A DNA stretch of 15,723 nt, from positions 1-15,723 of the forward strand of contig JAUVKM010000018.1 in the NCBI GenBank assembly GCA_030596265.1, in the 5' to 3' direction. The notes under the pieces were generated by a model, which made no database searches, was not told where the DNA came from, and saw only the letters and a list, made by a program, of their open reading frames with translations. Positions 1 to 5,485 of the stretch are shown here, one piece after another (position 1 is the stretch's first letter; the number at the start of each line of letters is the position of its first letter). This DNA comes from Candidatus Cloacimonadota bacterium (GTDB taxonomy: Bacteria > Cloacimonadota > Cloacimonadia > Cloacimonadales > TCS61). Position numbers and translations under genes: made by a program.

Positions 1-1
1 A

Positions 2-241
2 GGTGTGGGTCTTCAATTATCTAAAGCTATGTATGAACAAATGGTCCTGGGAAAAGAAGCATTAGAATTTCAATTAGTTGAAACTCTAACTTCAGAAGAA
101 AAAGCAGAATTGGAAAAAGCTCTCGCAGAAGTTGAGCAAGAAATAAAAGAATTCGAAGAAGAGATGAATAGTGATGAATATGCTAACATTAAACATAATT
201 ATGAATTAATTTTTAAGATCAAAGAGGAACTGGATATCTAA
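2..241 (+). CDS. Partial unrecognised coiled-coil protein (3' end)
   Basis: The frame is open to the left edge, so this is probably the C-terminal end of a longer gene; a GTG at 5 and ATGs at 29 and 41 are in frame, but no ribosome binding site can be judged. The 78 or so visible residues are acidic and helical. A run of Glu, Lys, Ala and Leu (about residues 28-55, with the pattern EKAELEKALAEVEQEIKEF) should form an amphipathic helix or coiled coil. There are no cysteines, no membrane segment and no motif I recognise. It ends 24 bases before a strong terminator, so it closes its transcription unit. Function unknown. Confidence 0.55.
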   Translation, partial: GVGLQLSKAMYEQMVLGKEALEFQLVETLTSEEKAELEKALAEVEQEIKEFEEEMNSDEYANIKHNYELIFKIKEELDI

Positions 242-265
242 AATTAATAACAATAATATTCTTAT

Positions 266-296
266 AAGGATGAGTTTATTGCTCATCCTTTTTTTA
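266..296 (+). terminator. Rho-independent terminator
   Basis: A perfect 9-bp stem (266-274 with 282-290, arms AAGGATGAG and CTCATCCTT) with a 7-base loop is followed directly by a T run at 289-296. It separates the left-edge gene from the gene at 329. Confidence 0.92.
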
Positions 297-328
297 TTAA
301 TCTTATAAATGAATAACAAGAGGTTATA

Positions 329-727
329 ATGGAATCAAATAATATCTCTGAGCAAAAGAATGATTTATACATGCTGAAAATCAATAAAGGTGAAAAGATC
401 TATAAAATATTTATCTTCCGACCCAAAGCAGGAAAAGAACAAAATTTTGAATATCGTATTCTTACAAAAGAAATGAAAAATGGATTACTGGAACTTGTTA
501 GTTATAATTTTAAGATAATCGATAATATTCCGCAAAAATATTCAATTACACGTGCATCTGATATTAATAAGAAAAAGATTAAAAGTATAATTAGTAGTGT
601 TTTGGGAATGACAAATACAACAGCTTCTGAATTTGAGGAAATTGATCTTTCGATTTTTGATACAATTGAAGAGCAAATTAAATTCCTAGAAAAGAGAGAT
701 AGAATAAACAAAGAATTTATTATGTAA
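329..727 (+). CDS. Hypothetical protein, 132 residues
   Basis: A free-standing gene between two strong terminators. The ATG at 329 follows a purine-rich AAGAGG site at 318-323. The product is soluble, basic in the middle and acidic toward the end, with no signal peptide, membrane segment or cysteine. Residues 15-70 alternate hydrophobic and polar residues as in a beta-rich fold (KIYKIFIFRP, FEYRILTKE, LLELVSYNFKII). Residues 80-125 look helical, with a Lys-rich stretch (NKKKIKSII) that could touch nucleic acid. I do not recognise the family and assign no function. Its isolation by terminators argues against membership of the downstream operon. Confidence 0.7.
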   Translation: MESNNISEQKNDLYMLKINKGEKIYKIFIFRPKAGKEQNFEYRILTKEMKNGLLELVSYNFKIIDNIPQKYSITRASDINKKKIKSIISSVLGMTNTTASEFEEIDLSIFDTIEEQIKFLEKRDRINKEFIM

Positions 728-751
728 TCGTATTAAATTCGTATTTAGTTT

Positions 752-782
752 AGCTCCGATATTATTCGGAGCTTTTTTTTTT
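752..782 (+). terminator. Rho-independent terminator
   Basis: A perfect 8-bp stem (752-759 with 766-773, arms AGCTCCGA and TCGGAGCT) with a 6-base loop runs straight into ten T residues. It ends the gene at 329 and isolates the promoter of the DUF134 gene downstream. Confidence 0.95.
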
Positions 783-802
783 AAATTTTTTAAAATAAAA
801 CT

Positions 803-830
803 TGCATTTTGCACATATGTTCAATATATT
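803..830 (+). promoter_or_regulatory. Putative sigma-70-type promoter of the DUF134 operon
   Basis: TTGCAT (803-808) and TATATT (825-830) are separated by 16 bases and lie 29 bases upstream of the DUF134 ATG. Both boxes are close to the consensus, and the site sits just after a terminator, where a new transcription unit should begin. The spacer is occupied by the palindrome listed separately. Inferred from sequence only. Confidence 0.6.
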
Positions 831-831
831 G
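809..831. promoter_or_regulatory. Candidate operator: palindromes inside the promoter spacer
   Basis: Bases 809-824 (TTGCACATATGTTCAA) match their own reverse complement at 14 of 16 positions, with a perfect ACATATGT core. The overlapping 822-831 (CAATATATTG) is a perfect 10-bp palindrome that covers the -10 box. A dimeric repressor bound here would block RNA polymerase. The obvious candidate is the DUF134 protein encoded immediately downstream, acting on itself; that link is inference. Confidence 0.45.
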
Positions 832-858
832 TCTCATGAAGTTGATAAAGGAGAATTT

Positions 859-1314
859 ATGCCTAGAAGGAAAATGCAAAGAATCGTGCACAGACCTCCA
901 CTCTATACGGAATTTAAGCCAGTTGGAGTTAGAAGACTATCATTAGATTCAATAGAACTTTCTATTGATGAATATGAAGCAATCCGGCTTGCAGACAACA
1001 TCGGCATGAATCATAATAATGCTGCCGATGAGATGGAAATATCCCGTTCCACTTTTTCACGACTGATTGAGAATGCCCGTAAGAAGATCGCTGAATTTAT
1101 TATAGAAGGCAAACATCTTCAAATTGATGGGGGGAATATACACTTCCGAAGTAATATAATAAAATGTAATTCTTGTGGGCATATGTTCAATACAAATTTT
1201 GAAAGCGAAATTATTAAATGTCCTTCTTGCGGTTCAGATAATTTATTAGATCTAGCAGGAGGATTCGGACATGGAAGATGTTGCAGTAATAATAATAAAG
1301 GAAGAAGGAGATAA
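859..1314 (+). CDS. DUF134 (UPF0251) helix-turn-helix regulator with zinc ribbon
   Basis: A predicted DNA-binding protein of 151 residues. I chose the ATG at 859 because an AAAGGAG site (848-853) precedes it and because family members begin MPRRKM or similar; the in-frame ATG at 802 lies inside the promoter. Residues 12-30 carry the family's PP...FKPVG segment. Residues 33-85 resemble sigma-70 region 4 (LSIDEYEAIRLAD, then the recognition part ISRSTFSRLIENARKKIAE). C103-x2-C106 and C121-x2-C124 form a zinc-ribbon-like knuckle, and C141-C142 sit in a Gly-rich tail. DUF134 genes are known to accompany NifX-type and ferredoxin-MinD genes in anaerobes, as here. It probably controls this locus; its signal could be metal or redox sensed by the cysteines, which is inference. 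Confidence 0.9.
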   Translation: MPRRKMQRIVHRPPLYTEFKPVGVRRLSLDSIELSIDEYEAIRLADNIGMNHNNAADEMEISRSTFSRLIENARKKIAEFIIEGKHLQIDGGNIHFRSNIIKCNSCGHMFNTNFESEIIKCPSCGSDNLLDLAGGFGHGRCCSNNNKGRRR

Positions 1315-1316
1315 TT

Positions 1317-1475
1317 ATGCCAAGTGGAGACAGAACAGGTCCAGATGGTAAAGGACCAAGAACAGGACGCGGATTAGGAAAATCTGCAGGGAACGATATG
1401 GGTCAAGGTAGAGGACAGAATCAAGGTCAAGGTCAAGGTCGAGGACAAGGGCAAGGACAGGGAAAAAACAGATAA
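1317..1475 (+). CDS. Short Gly/Gln-rich protein with DUF5320-type N-terminus
   Basis: A 52-residue gene easily missed for its size. Its ATG follows an AGGAG site (1306-1310) that lies in the end of the DUF134 gene, whose stop codon is 2 bases upstream. Residues 1-21 follow the pattern MPxGDRxGPxGxGPxTGRGLG, the same signature that opens the next gene. The C-terminal half (about residues 29-50) is a low-complexity run of Gly-Gln and Gly-Arg dipeptides. It has no cysteine and lacks the coiled coil found in its neighbour. The TAA at 1473-1475 is fused to the next gene's ribosome binding site (TAAGGAGG), so the two are probably coupled in translation. Codon-regular glycine repeats and good ribosome binding sites at both ends support a real gene. 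Function unknown. Confidence 0.85.
   Translation: MPSGDRTGPDGKGPRTGRGLGKSAGNDMGQGRGQNQGQGQGRGQGQGQGKNR
1401..1463 (+). repeat. Degenerate hexamer tandem repeat encoding Gly-Gln/Gly-Arg
   Basis: About ten copies of a 6-base unit close to GGTCAA (variants GGTAGA, GGACAG, GGTCGA, GGGCAA) in frame with the 52-residue gene. Such tracts change length by slippage without shifting the frame, so the tail length may vary between strains. Confidence 0.7.
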
Positions 1476-1485
1476 GGAGGTTATT

Positions 1486-1812
1486 ATGCCAAGAGGTGAC
1501 AGAAGAGGTCCAGAAGGAATGGGTCCAGTGACAGGTAGAGGTTTAGGATATTGTAATGGTTATGAAAATCCTGGATACACAAAAGGAGCTCCACGCGGTG
1601 GTGCTGGTTTTGGAAGAGGGTTCGGTCGTAGTTTTGGAAGAGGTTACGGACGAGGATTCGGAAATTGGGGGTTTTCAAATTATCCGAATTATCCAGTTCA
1701 ACAATATTCAGTAAAAGATGAAGAAAAGTATCTTAAATCAGAAATGGATGCACTGAAAGAAGAACTCAAAACAATGCAAGCACGACTCTCCGAATTGAAA
1801 AAGGACGAGTAA
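1486..1812 (+). CDS. DUF5320 family protein
   Basis: A 108-residue protein with the classical DUF5320 layout. Residues 1-24 carry the signature (MPRGDRRGPEGMGPVTGRGL, then GYCNG with the only cysteine, C23). Residues 32-62 are a Gly/Arg/Phe-rich low-complexity stretch with repeated GFGRGFGR units. Residues 76-106 form a charged, leucine-spaced coiled coil (EKYLKSEMDALKEELKTM). The ATG at 1486 has a full AAGGAGG site at 1474-1480. In anaerobic bacteria and archaea, DUF5320 genes are regularly found beside NifX-type and ferredoxin-MinD genes; their molecular role is not established. The coiled coil suggests oligomerisation, and the Gly/Arg tract a flexible or RNA-like or anionic-partner binding region (inference). 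Confidence 0.9.
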   Translation: MPRGDRRGPEGMGPVTGRGLGYCNGYENPGYTKGAPRGGAGFGRGFGRSFGRGYGRGFGNWGFSNYPNYPVQQYSVKDEEKYLKSEMDALKEELKTMQARLSELKKDE

Positions 1813-1820
1813 TGTGGAAT

Positions 1821-1860
1821 GCGACAGGGGTTGAATCTCTCCTCCTCTGTCGCTATTTTA
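1821..1860 (+). terminator. Intra-operon hairpin, possible attenuator or weak terminator
   Basis: A 10-bp stem with one G-U pair (1821-1830 with 1844-1853, core GCGACAG/CTGTCGC) encloses a 13-base loop. It is followed only by TATTTTA rather than a clean T run. It lies 8 bases after the DUF5320 stop and just before the GGGAGGTGA ribosome binding site of the next gene. It may reduce read-through or stabilise the upstream message. Confidence 0.5.
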
Positions 1861-1877
1861 TAGGGAGGTGACTAAAT

Positions 1878-2144
1878 ATGACAGAGGGTAGACATTACGG
1901 TGGTTTTAAATATCGGAATAAACGAAATCAAAGTCATCGTGGGAGAAATTCTTTTATTGGCACGGTGATAACGGCTATTGCAGGAACTGTTGTAAAAGAC
2001 CTAACCAGCGAAGACAGTAAAATCAAAAAGCTATTTAACAAAGTAATTCACCCAAAACAAATAGAAGAAAAACAGAATGAGAAGAAAGTTATTGATGCTG
2101 AGTTTTCGGTTGTAAATGAAGAAAACGCTGAAAAAATAAAATAG
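1878..2144 (+). CDS. Small unrecognised basic/acidic protein, 88 residues
   Basis: The start is supported by a strong GGGAGGTGA site (1863-1871). The N-terminal 25 residues are basic and Gly/Arg/Asn-rich (HYGGFKYRNKRNQSHRGR). Residues 26-39 are a short hydrophobic stretch (FIGTVITAIAGTVV), too short for a confident membrane span. Residues 45-60 contain a Lys-rich helix, and the tail carries VIDAEFSVVNEE, a short motif I have the impression recurs at the C-terminus of various small bacterial proteins. There are no cysteines. Its place between DUF5320 and NifX-type genes suggests a role in the same locus, but no function can be assigned. A peripheral membrane or filament-anchoring role is one possibility. 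Confidence 0.75.
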   Translation: MTEGRHYGGFKYRNKRNQSHRGRNSFIGTVITAIAGTVVKDLTSEDSKIKKLFNKVIHPKQIEEKQNEKKVIDAEFSVVNEENAEKIK

Positions 2145-2311
2145 AAAGAATTTTGAAAATATAAAAAAGAAAGTAAAATATGATAATGATCTATGGATGA
2201 ATATACAAAACAGTTGAGAATATTTGTTTTGTAATCTATGGATTTGTAAAAATCTGCCTACTAAGTTGTAGCATTAACGAAGGCTAGTAAGTTAAATAAA
2301 AGGAGAGACAG
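2145..2311 (+). promoter_or_regulatory. Leader region with small hairpins upstream of the first NifX-type gene
   Basis: A noncoding stretch of 167 bases. It holds an 8-bp hairpin (TACAAAAC 2204-2211 with GTTTTGTA 2226-2233), a second hairpin (GATTT 2241-2245, GTAA loop, AAATC 2250-2254, extendable by two G-U pairs), and an imperfect direct repeat CTACTAAGTT/CTAGTAAGTT at 2258-2267 and 2284-2293, 26 bases apart. A weak promoter match (TTGAGA 2214-2219, 17-base gap, TATGGA 2237-2242) overlaps the hairpins. No T-rich terminator tail is visible, so it may be a leader or a second promoter rather than an operon end. It matches no riboswitch I know. Confidence 0.35.
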
Positions 2312-2650
2312 ATGAACAAAAAAATCGCAATACCTACAGAAAGAGGAAATCTATGTGCTCATTTTGGACATTGTGAAAAATTTGCAATTTATGAAGTTGC
2401 AGACGACAAGATTATTAATGAAGAATTTGTATCACCACCACCACACGAACCGGGTTCACATCCCGCTTTTCTACGCGAACTCGGCTGTACAGCAATTATT
2501 GCCGGTGGAATGGGAAGCAGAGCGCAACAGCTTTTTGCACAAAATAATATTGAAGTTATCATCGGGTTGAGTTCAGATAATCTGAAAGGACTCGTGGAAA
2601 CTTACATTTCAGAGGGCTTAAAATCCGGAGACAATCTCTGCGATCACTAG
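2312..2650 (+). CDS. NifX/NifB-C-terminal-fold metallocluster protein, CDH-tail type
   Basis: A dinitrogenase iron-molybdenum cofactor biosynthesis domain protein (PF02579 type), 112 residues, essentially one domain. The RNase-H-like fold is evident from IAIPTERGN at the start, the HFGHC motif (residues 17-21), AIIAGGMGSRAQQLF (61-75) and IEVIIGL (80-86). Two features place it in the MTH1175-like subgroup: the PPPHEPG segment (42-48) and the C-terminal Cys110-Asp111-His112. C15, H17, H20, C21, H45, C110 and H112 are plausible metal or cluster ligands. An AAAAGGAGAG site precedes the ATG. It stands 50 bases before the stress-protein gene and upstream of the two ferredoxin-ATPases, the pattern of Orp-type loci. 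It should bind or carry a metal-sulfur cluster; which metal is unknown. Confidence 0.92.
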   Translation: MNKKIAIPTERGNLCAHFGHCEKFAIYEVADDKIINEEFVSPPPHEPGSHPAFLRELGCTAIIAGGMGSRAQQLFAQNNIEVIIGLSSDNLKGLVETYISEGLKSGDNLCDH

Positions 2651-2700
2651 GTGTGTTTTTGAATTGTGAAAAAGAATGATTTTTATTTGAGGAGGATATT

Positions 2701-3153
2701 ATGAAAAGGATTTTAGCAGCTATCGATTTTTTAGACTCTACAGACAAAGTAATTAATTATACAAAGAAAATGATTAAAGAATCAGGAGGGCAATTACTTA
2801 TAGTTCACTCTGAGACATTAGAATCATATCTTTCTACAATTACAACAGAATTTAATCAAACACCCTCGATGGAATTAATCAATGTTCATAAAAAACAAAT
2901 CGAGGATCGGTTGAACGAAATTCACAATAACTTAAAAAAGGATGGGATTGAGGCTGAATGTATTTTAATGGAAGGATCAACGGTCGATAATATATTAAAA
3001 GAAGCAGATATATTTAAGGCTGATCTTATTGTTATTGGTTCTCATAAACATGGAAAATTCCATAATCTTCTGTTTGGAAGTATTCATAAATCTCTAATTG
3101 CTCTCTCTCGAATACCGGTCTTAATTGTACCCTCTGAAGATAAGAAAAATTAA
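2701..3153 (+). CDS. Universal stress protein (UspA family)
   Basis: A 150-residue single Usp domain. Recognisable parts are MKRILAAIDF with Asp9 in the nucleotide-binding start, the helix ending in GIEAECILMEGSTVDNIL, the core strand ADLIVIGSHKHG (107-118), GS at 126-127 and the closing strand RIPVLIVP (137-144). The ATP-binding signature G-x2-G-x9-G-S/T is altered: the second glycine position (116) is Lys, while the first Gly and the GS remain, so ATP binding is uncertain. Residues 40-80 form a longer helical linker than in short Usp proteins. The ATG has a GAGGAGG site. It sits between a NifX-type gene and the two ATPases, suggesting co-expression under the same stress or growth condition. 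Confidence 0.92.
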   Translation: MKRILAAIDFLDSTDKVINYTKKMIKESGGQLLIVHSETLESYLSTITTEFNQTPSMELINVHKKQIEDRLNEIHNNLKKDGIEAECILMEGSTVDNILKEADIFKADLIVIGSHKHGKFHNLLFGSIHKSLIALSRIPVLIVPSEDKKN

Positions 3154-3195
3154 AACTATTATTTTATTAATAGAAAACAAGAAAAAGGAAAAAAT

Positions 3196-4062
3196 ATGAA
3201 AATAGCAATTGCCAGTGGAAAAGGTGGAACAGGAAAGACCACTGTTTCCACAAATCTGGCTTCTTTGTTGTCACAACAAGAAACCATTGTTCTTACTGAC
3301 CTTGATGTGGAAGAACCAAATTCAGGTTTATTCATTTCAGGAGAAATAGTTCATCAGGAAGATAAATTTAAAATGATCCCTCAGTGGGAAAAAGATGACT
3401 GTATTCTTTGCGGAAATTGCCAGAAAGTGTGTAATTTTAACGCTGTGATGAAACTGGGTGAAATGATAATGGTTTTCCCTGAATTGTGTCACGGATGTTA
3501 CGCCTGCAGTGAATTATGTCCCACAAAATCACTTCCTATGAAACCCAAAAAAATGGGAGAATTGAAACATTTCAAATCAGGTAATTTGGATTTCATAGAA
3601 AGCAAACTTATCATTGGTGAAGAACAGGCTGTACCGCTCATCAAGCAAACCTTGGATTATATAGATGGAAATTTCCCAACTGAAATGATTAAGATATTCG
3701 ATGCTCCTCCGGGAACTTCCTGTCCTGTAATTGAAGCTACAAAAGATGCTGATCTTATCTTGCTTGTTACAGAACCAACACCTTTCGGATTACACGATCT
3801 TAAATTGGCTGTGGAAACAATGAAAAAGTTGAAAAAGGATCTTGGAGTAATTATCAACAGATTTGGAATCGGTGATGCTAATGTTGAAAAATACTGTAAA
3901 GAAAACAGTATTCCCATAATTGCTAAAATCCCCAATATGAGAAAGATCGCAGAGATATATTCGGATGGAAATCTAATCTACACTAAAATCCCGGAAGTAA
4001 AAGCTCAACTTGAAAACATAATTTTATTCATTTCCAAATATCAGCAGGAGAGTGCATTATGA
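3196..4062 (+). CDS. MinD/Mrp-type ATPase with inserted 2[4Fe-4S] ferredoxin domain (first of pair)
   Basis: A 288-residue SIMIBI-class P-loop ATPase. The deviant Walker A GKGGTGKT is at 8-15 with the DLDVEEPN switch at 35-42. Residues about 66-112 are an inserted bacterial-type ferredoxin domain: C69-x2-C72-x2-C75-x3-C79 and C98-x2-C101-x2-C104-x3-C108 would hold two [4Fe-4S] clusters. DAPPGTSCP (169-177) follows, with Cys176 next to the catalytic site, then VTEPTPFGLHDL, typical of this ATPase group. In Desulfovibrio the homologous pair belongs to the Orange Protein complex, and related Mrp/Nbp35 ATPases carry iron-sulfur clusters. The role here is probably ATP-driven cluster loading or electron delivery to the NifX-fold neighbours. 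Its stop overlaps the next start by 4 bases (ATGA). Confidence 0.93.
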   Translation: MKIAIASGKGGTGKTTVSTNLASLLSQQETIVLTDLDVEEPNSGLFISGEIVHQEDKFKMIPQWEKDDCILCGNCQKVCNFNAVMKLGEMIMVFPELCHGCYACSELCPTKSLPMKPKKMGELKHFKSGNLDFIESKLIIGEEQAVPLIKQTLDYIDGNFPTEMIKIFDAPPGTSCPVIEATKDADLILLVTEPTPFGLHDLKLAVETMKKLKKDLGVIINRFGIGDANVEKYCKENSIPIIAKIPNMRKIAEIYSDGNLIYTKIPEVKAQLENIILFISKYQQESAL

Positions 4063-4928
4063 AAGAAATCGTAATAATTTCAGGGAAAGGCGGAACAGGA
4101 AAAACATCAATAACTGCTTCTTTTGCTTATCTTGGTGGAAAAGATATTATTGTAGCAGATTGTGATGTAGATGCTGCTGACATGCATCTTTTAATGCAGC
4201 CGGATTGGAAAAGATCTGAAGATTTTTATAGCGGTGTACTTGCTGAGATCGATCAGGAAAAATGTATTAAATGCGGAAAGTGTGCAGAGGTTTGTCGTTG
4301 GGATGCAATTCCTGTTATTGATAATGAATACGTCGTTCAACCTCTTGATTGTGAAGGTTGCGGATATTGTGCACTTGTATGCCCATCCGATGCCATAAGT
4401 ATGAATGAGCAAAATGTGGGAAAATGGTATTTATCCAACGTGAAAACAGGCACAAAAATGGTTCACGCAAAATTGGGGATCGGTGCAGAGAATTCCGGCA
4501 AATTAGTTGCAAAAGTTAAGAACGAGGCAAAAGCATTAGCAGAAATAGAAGGGAAGAACATTGTTATTGTAGATGGCTCTCCGGGAATTGGTTGCCCTGT
4601 TGTCTCGTCACTTTCCGGTGCCAGTTATGTTGTGCTGGTTACAGAACCTTCTGTCTCCGGTATCCACGATTTGAAACGAGTTTATGAACTTGTAAAAAAA
4701 TTCGGTATCAAAGCAGGATGCATCATAAATAAAGCAGATATCAATTCTAAAAAAACAAATGATATTCATAAATTTTTAGAAGATGAAAAAATTGATTTCA
4801 TTGCCAGCATTCCTTATGATGAAAACTTCACAAAAGCAATGACGGAGGGAAAAACGATTGTAGAATTTGATAATGGGAAGATAAAACAGATTTTAGAAGA
4901 TAGTTGGAAAAAGATAAAAGAGATATAG
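4059..4928 (+). CDS. MinD/Mrp-type ATPase with inserted 2[4Fe-4S] ferredoxin domain (second of pair)
   Basis: A 289-residue paralogue of the preceding ATPase. It has Walker A GKGGTGKT (9-16), the switch ADCDVDAADMHLL (33-45), a ferredoxin insertion with C69, C72, C75, C79 and C98, C101, C104, C108, and DGSPGIGCP (172-180) with Cys179. All eight cluster cysteines sit at exactly the same residue numbers as in the first protein, although the flanking sequence is clearly different. The ATGA overlap couples translation and fits 1:1 production of a heterodimer, as for the Desulfovibrio pair. Differences from the first copy include DGSPG in place of DAPPG and a longer insert region after the ferredoxin domain. 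No terminator follows; a structured leader comes next. Confidence 0.93.
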   Translation: MKEIVIISGKGGTGKTSITASFAYLGGKDIIVADCDVDAADMHLLMQPDWKRSEDFYSGVLAEIDQEKCIKCGKCAEVCRWDAIPVIDNEYVVQPLDCEGCGYCALVCPSDAISMNEQNVGKWYLSNVKTGTKMVHAKLGIGAENSGKLVAKVKNEAKALAEIEGKNIVIVDGSPGIGCPVVSSLSGASYVVLVTEPSVSGIHDLKRVYELVKKFGIKAGCIINKADINSKKTNDIHKFLEDEKIDFIASIPYDENFTKAMTEGKTIVEFDNGKIKQILEDSWKKIKEI

Positions 4929-4981
4929 CATCTAACAAAACCAACAATACGAACTAAAAAAAGATAAATTAATTTTGTATT

Positions 4982-5010
4982 TTGTTTGTATTGTCCGTTG
5001 CTGAAATATA
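4982..5010 (+). promoter_or_regulatory. Weak promoter candidate upstream of the second NifX-type gene
   Basis: TTGTTT (4982-4987) and AATATA (5005-5010) are 17 bases apart. Transcription from here would start near 5017, at the first of the two hairpins in the leader. The match is modest in AT-rich DNA, so this is tentative. Confidence 0.25.
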
Positions 5011-5014
5011 CGCA

Positions 5015-5070
5015 GGTTCAGTCTTGTAGATTGAATCGTAACTGTTCGGACGCATCAAAATGATATGTCC
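5015..5070 (+). promoter_or_regulatory. Two tandem hairpins in the leader of the second NifX-type gene
   Basis: Hairpin 1 pairs GGTTCAGTC (5015-5023) with GATTGAATC (5029-5037) over 9 bp including two G-U pairs, loop TTGTA. Hairpin 2 pairs GGACGCATC (5048-5056) with GATATGTCC (5062-5070) with one G-U and one mismatch, loop AAAAT. Both arms are 9 bases, both loops 5 bases, and the hairpins are 10 bases apart, about 30 bases before the start codon. The compensating G-U pairs suggest a real RNA structure or paired protein site. It matches no riboswitch class I know, including the molybdenum-cofactor type. Confidence 0.45.
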
Positions 5071-5098
5071 TACATTATAATAAAAAAGGAGAAAAAAT

Positions 5099-5431
5099 AT
5101 GAAAATCTTATTAACAGCAAAAGGAACAGAATGGGATTCTAAAATGGATCCAAGATTTGGCAGAACAGAGTTTTTCTTTATCTATAATGAAGAAACTGAA
5201 AAAGTACAGACTTATGATAACCGAGCAATTGCCAATGAAGCACATGGAGCCGGACCCAAAACAGCACAAAAAATGACAGAGTTTGGCGTGAATGTACTTA
5301 TAACAGGCAACGGACCTGGTGGAAATGCAGCAGCGGTTGTTACTCAAACAGGTACTAAGGTATATGTCGGAGCAGGTGAAATGACTGTAAAAGAAGCGTA
5401 TGATGCTTATAAAAATGGAGAATTGAAATAA
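5099..5431 (+). CDS. NifX-fold metallocluster protein (second copy)
   Basis: A 110-residue PF02579-type protein. It opens MKILLTAKG, has DPRFGR at 17-22 where the family's cluster-binding loop lies, FFFIYNEET in the second strand, GAGPKTAQKM in the helix, VNVLITGNGPGGNAAAVV in the glycine-rich turn and TKVYVGAGEMTVKEAYDAYKNGELK at the end, very typical of the subgroup. Many relatives have DPRFGRC; here the residue after Arg is Thr23 and the protein has no cysteine at all, so any cluster must be held by other groups or non-covalently. The Orange Protein cluster is also bound without cysteine ligands, as I recall. The ATG has an AAAAGGAG site. A long terminator-like stem follows the stop. Confidence 0.92.
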   Translation: MKILLTAKGTEWDSKMDPRFGRTEFFFIYNEETEKVQTYDNRAIANEAHGAGPKTAQKMTEFGVNVLITGNGPGGNAAAVVTQTGTKVYVGAGEMTVKEAYDAYKNGELK

Positions 5432-5443
5432 TTATTGAATTTC

Positions 5444-5482
5444 AAACTTCCGAAGTTTCCAATAACTTCGGAAGTTTTCCTT
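5444..5482 (+). terminator. Long perfect hairpin, terminator-like
   Basis: A perfect 14-bp stem (5444-5457 with 5464-5477, arms AAACTTCCGAAGTT and AACTTCGGAAGTTT) with a 6-base loop. The T run after it is short and interrupted (TTTTCCTT). It lies between the second and third NifX-type genes, so it may be a partial terminator that sets their ratio. Confidence 0.75.
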
Positions 5483-5485
5483 ATG

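Noticed and set aside
802..858. In-frame upstream extension of the DUF134 gene to an ATG at 802
   Set aside because: It overlaps the promoter and palindrome, lacks a ribosome binding site, and the ATG at 859 has one and gives the family's normal N-terminus.
1180..1192. The 13-mer CATATGTTCAATA occurs both in the DUF134 promoter (814-826) and inside the DUF134 gene
   Set aside because: A 13-base match in AT-rich DNA of this length is expected by chance about once or more, and the inner copy lacks the palindromic TTGCA half and codes for conserved GHMFNT.
1401..1463. CRISPR-like or minisatellite repeat
   Set aside because: The unit is 6 bases, in frame, and encodes Gly-Gln/Gly-Arg dipeptides; there are no spacers.
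2145..2311. Sigma-54 promoter upstream of the NifX-type genes, as in Desulfovibrio Orp operons
   Set aside because: No TGGCAC-N5-TTGC-like site was seen here or in 4929-5098, and no sigma-54 activator gene is in the window.
3156..3173. Terminator between the stress-protein and first ATPase genes
   Set aside because: Only a 6-bp all-AT-biased stem (CTATTA/TAATAG) without a T run; likely chance.
4191..4512. Reading frames on the minus strand opposite the second ATPase
   Set aside because: They lie opposite well-conserved ATPase sequence, have no ribosome binding site and encode nothing recognisable; the same holds for the other minus-strand frames in the window.
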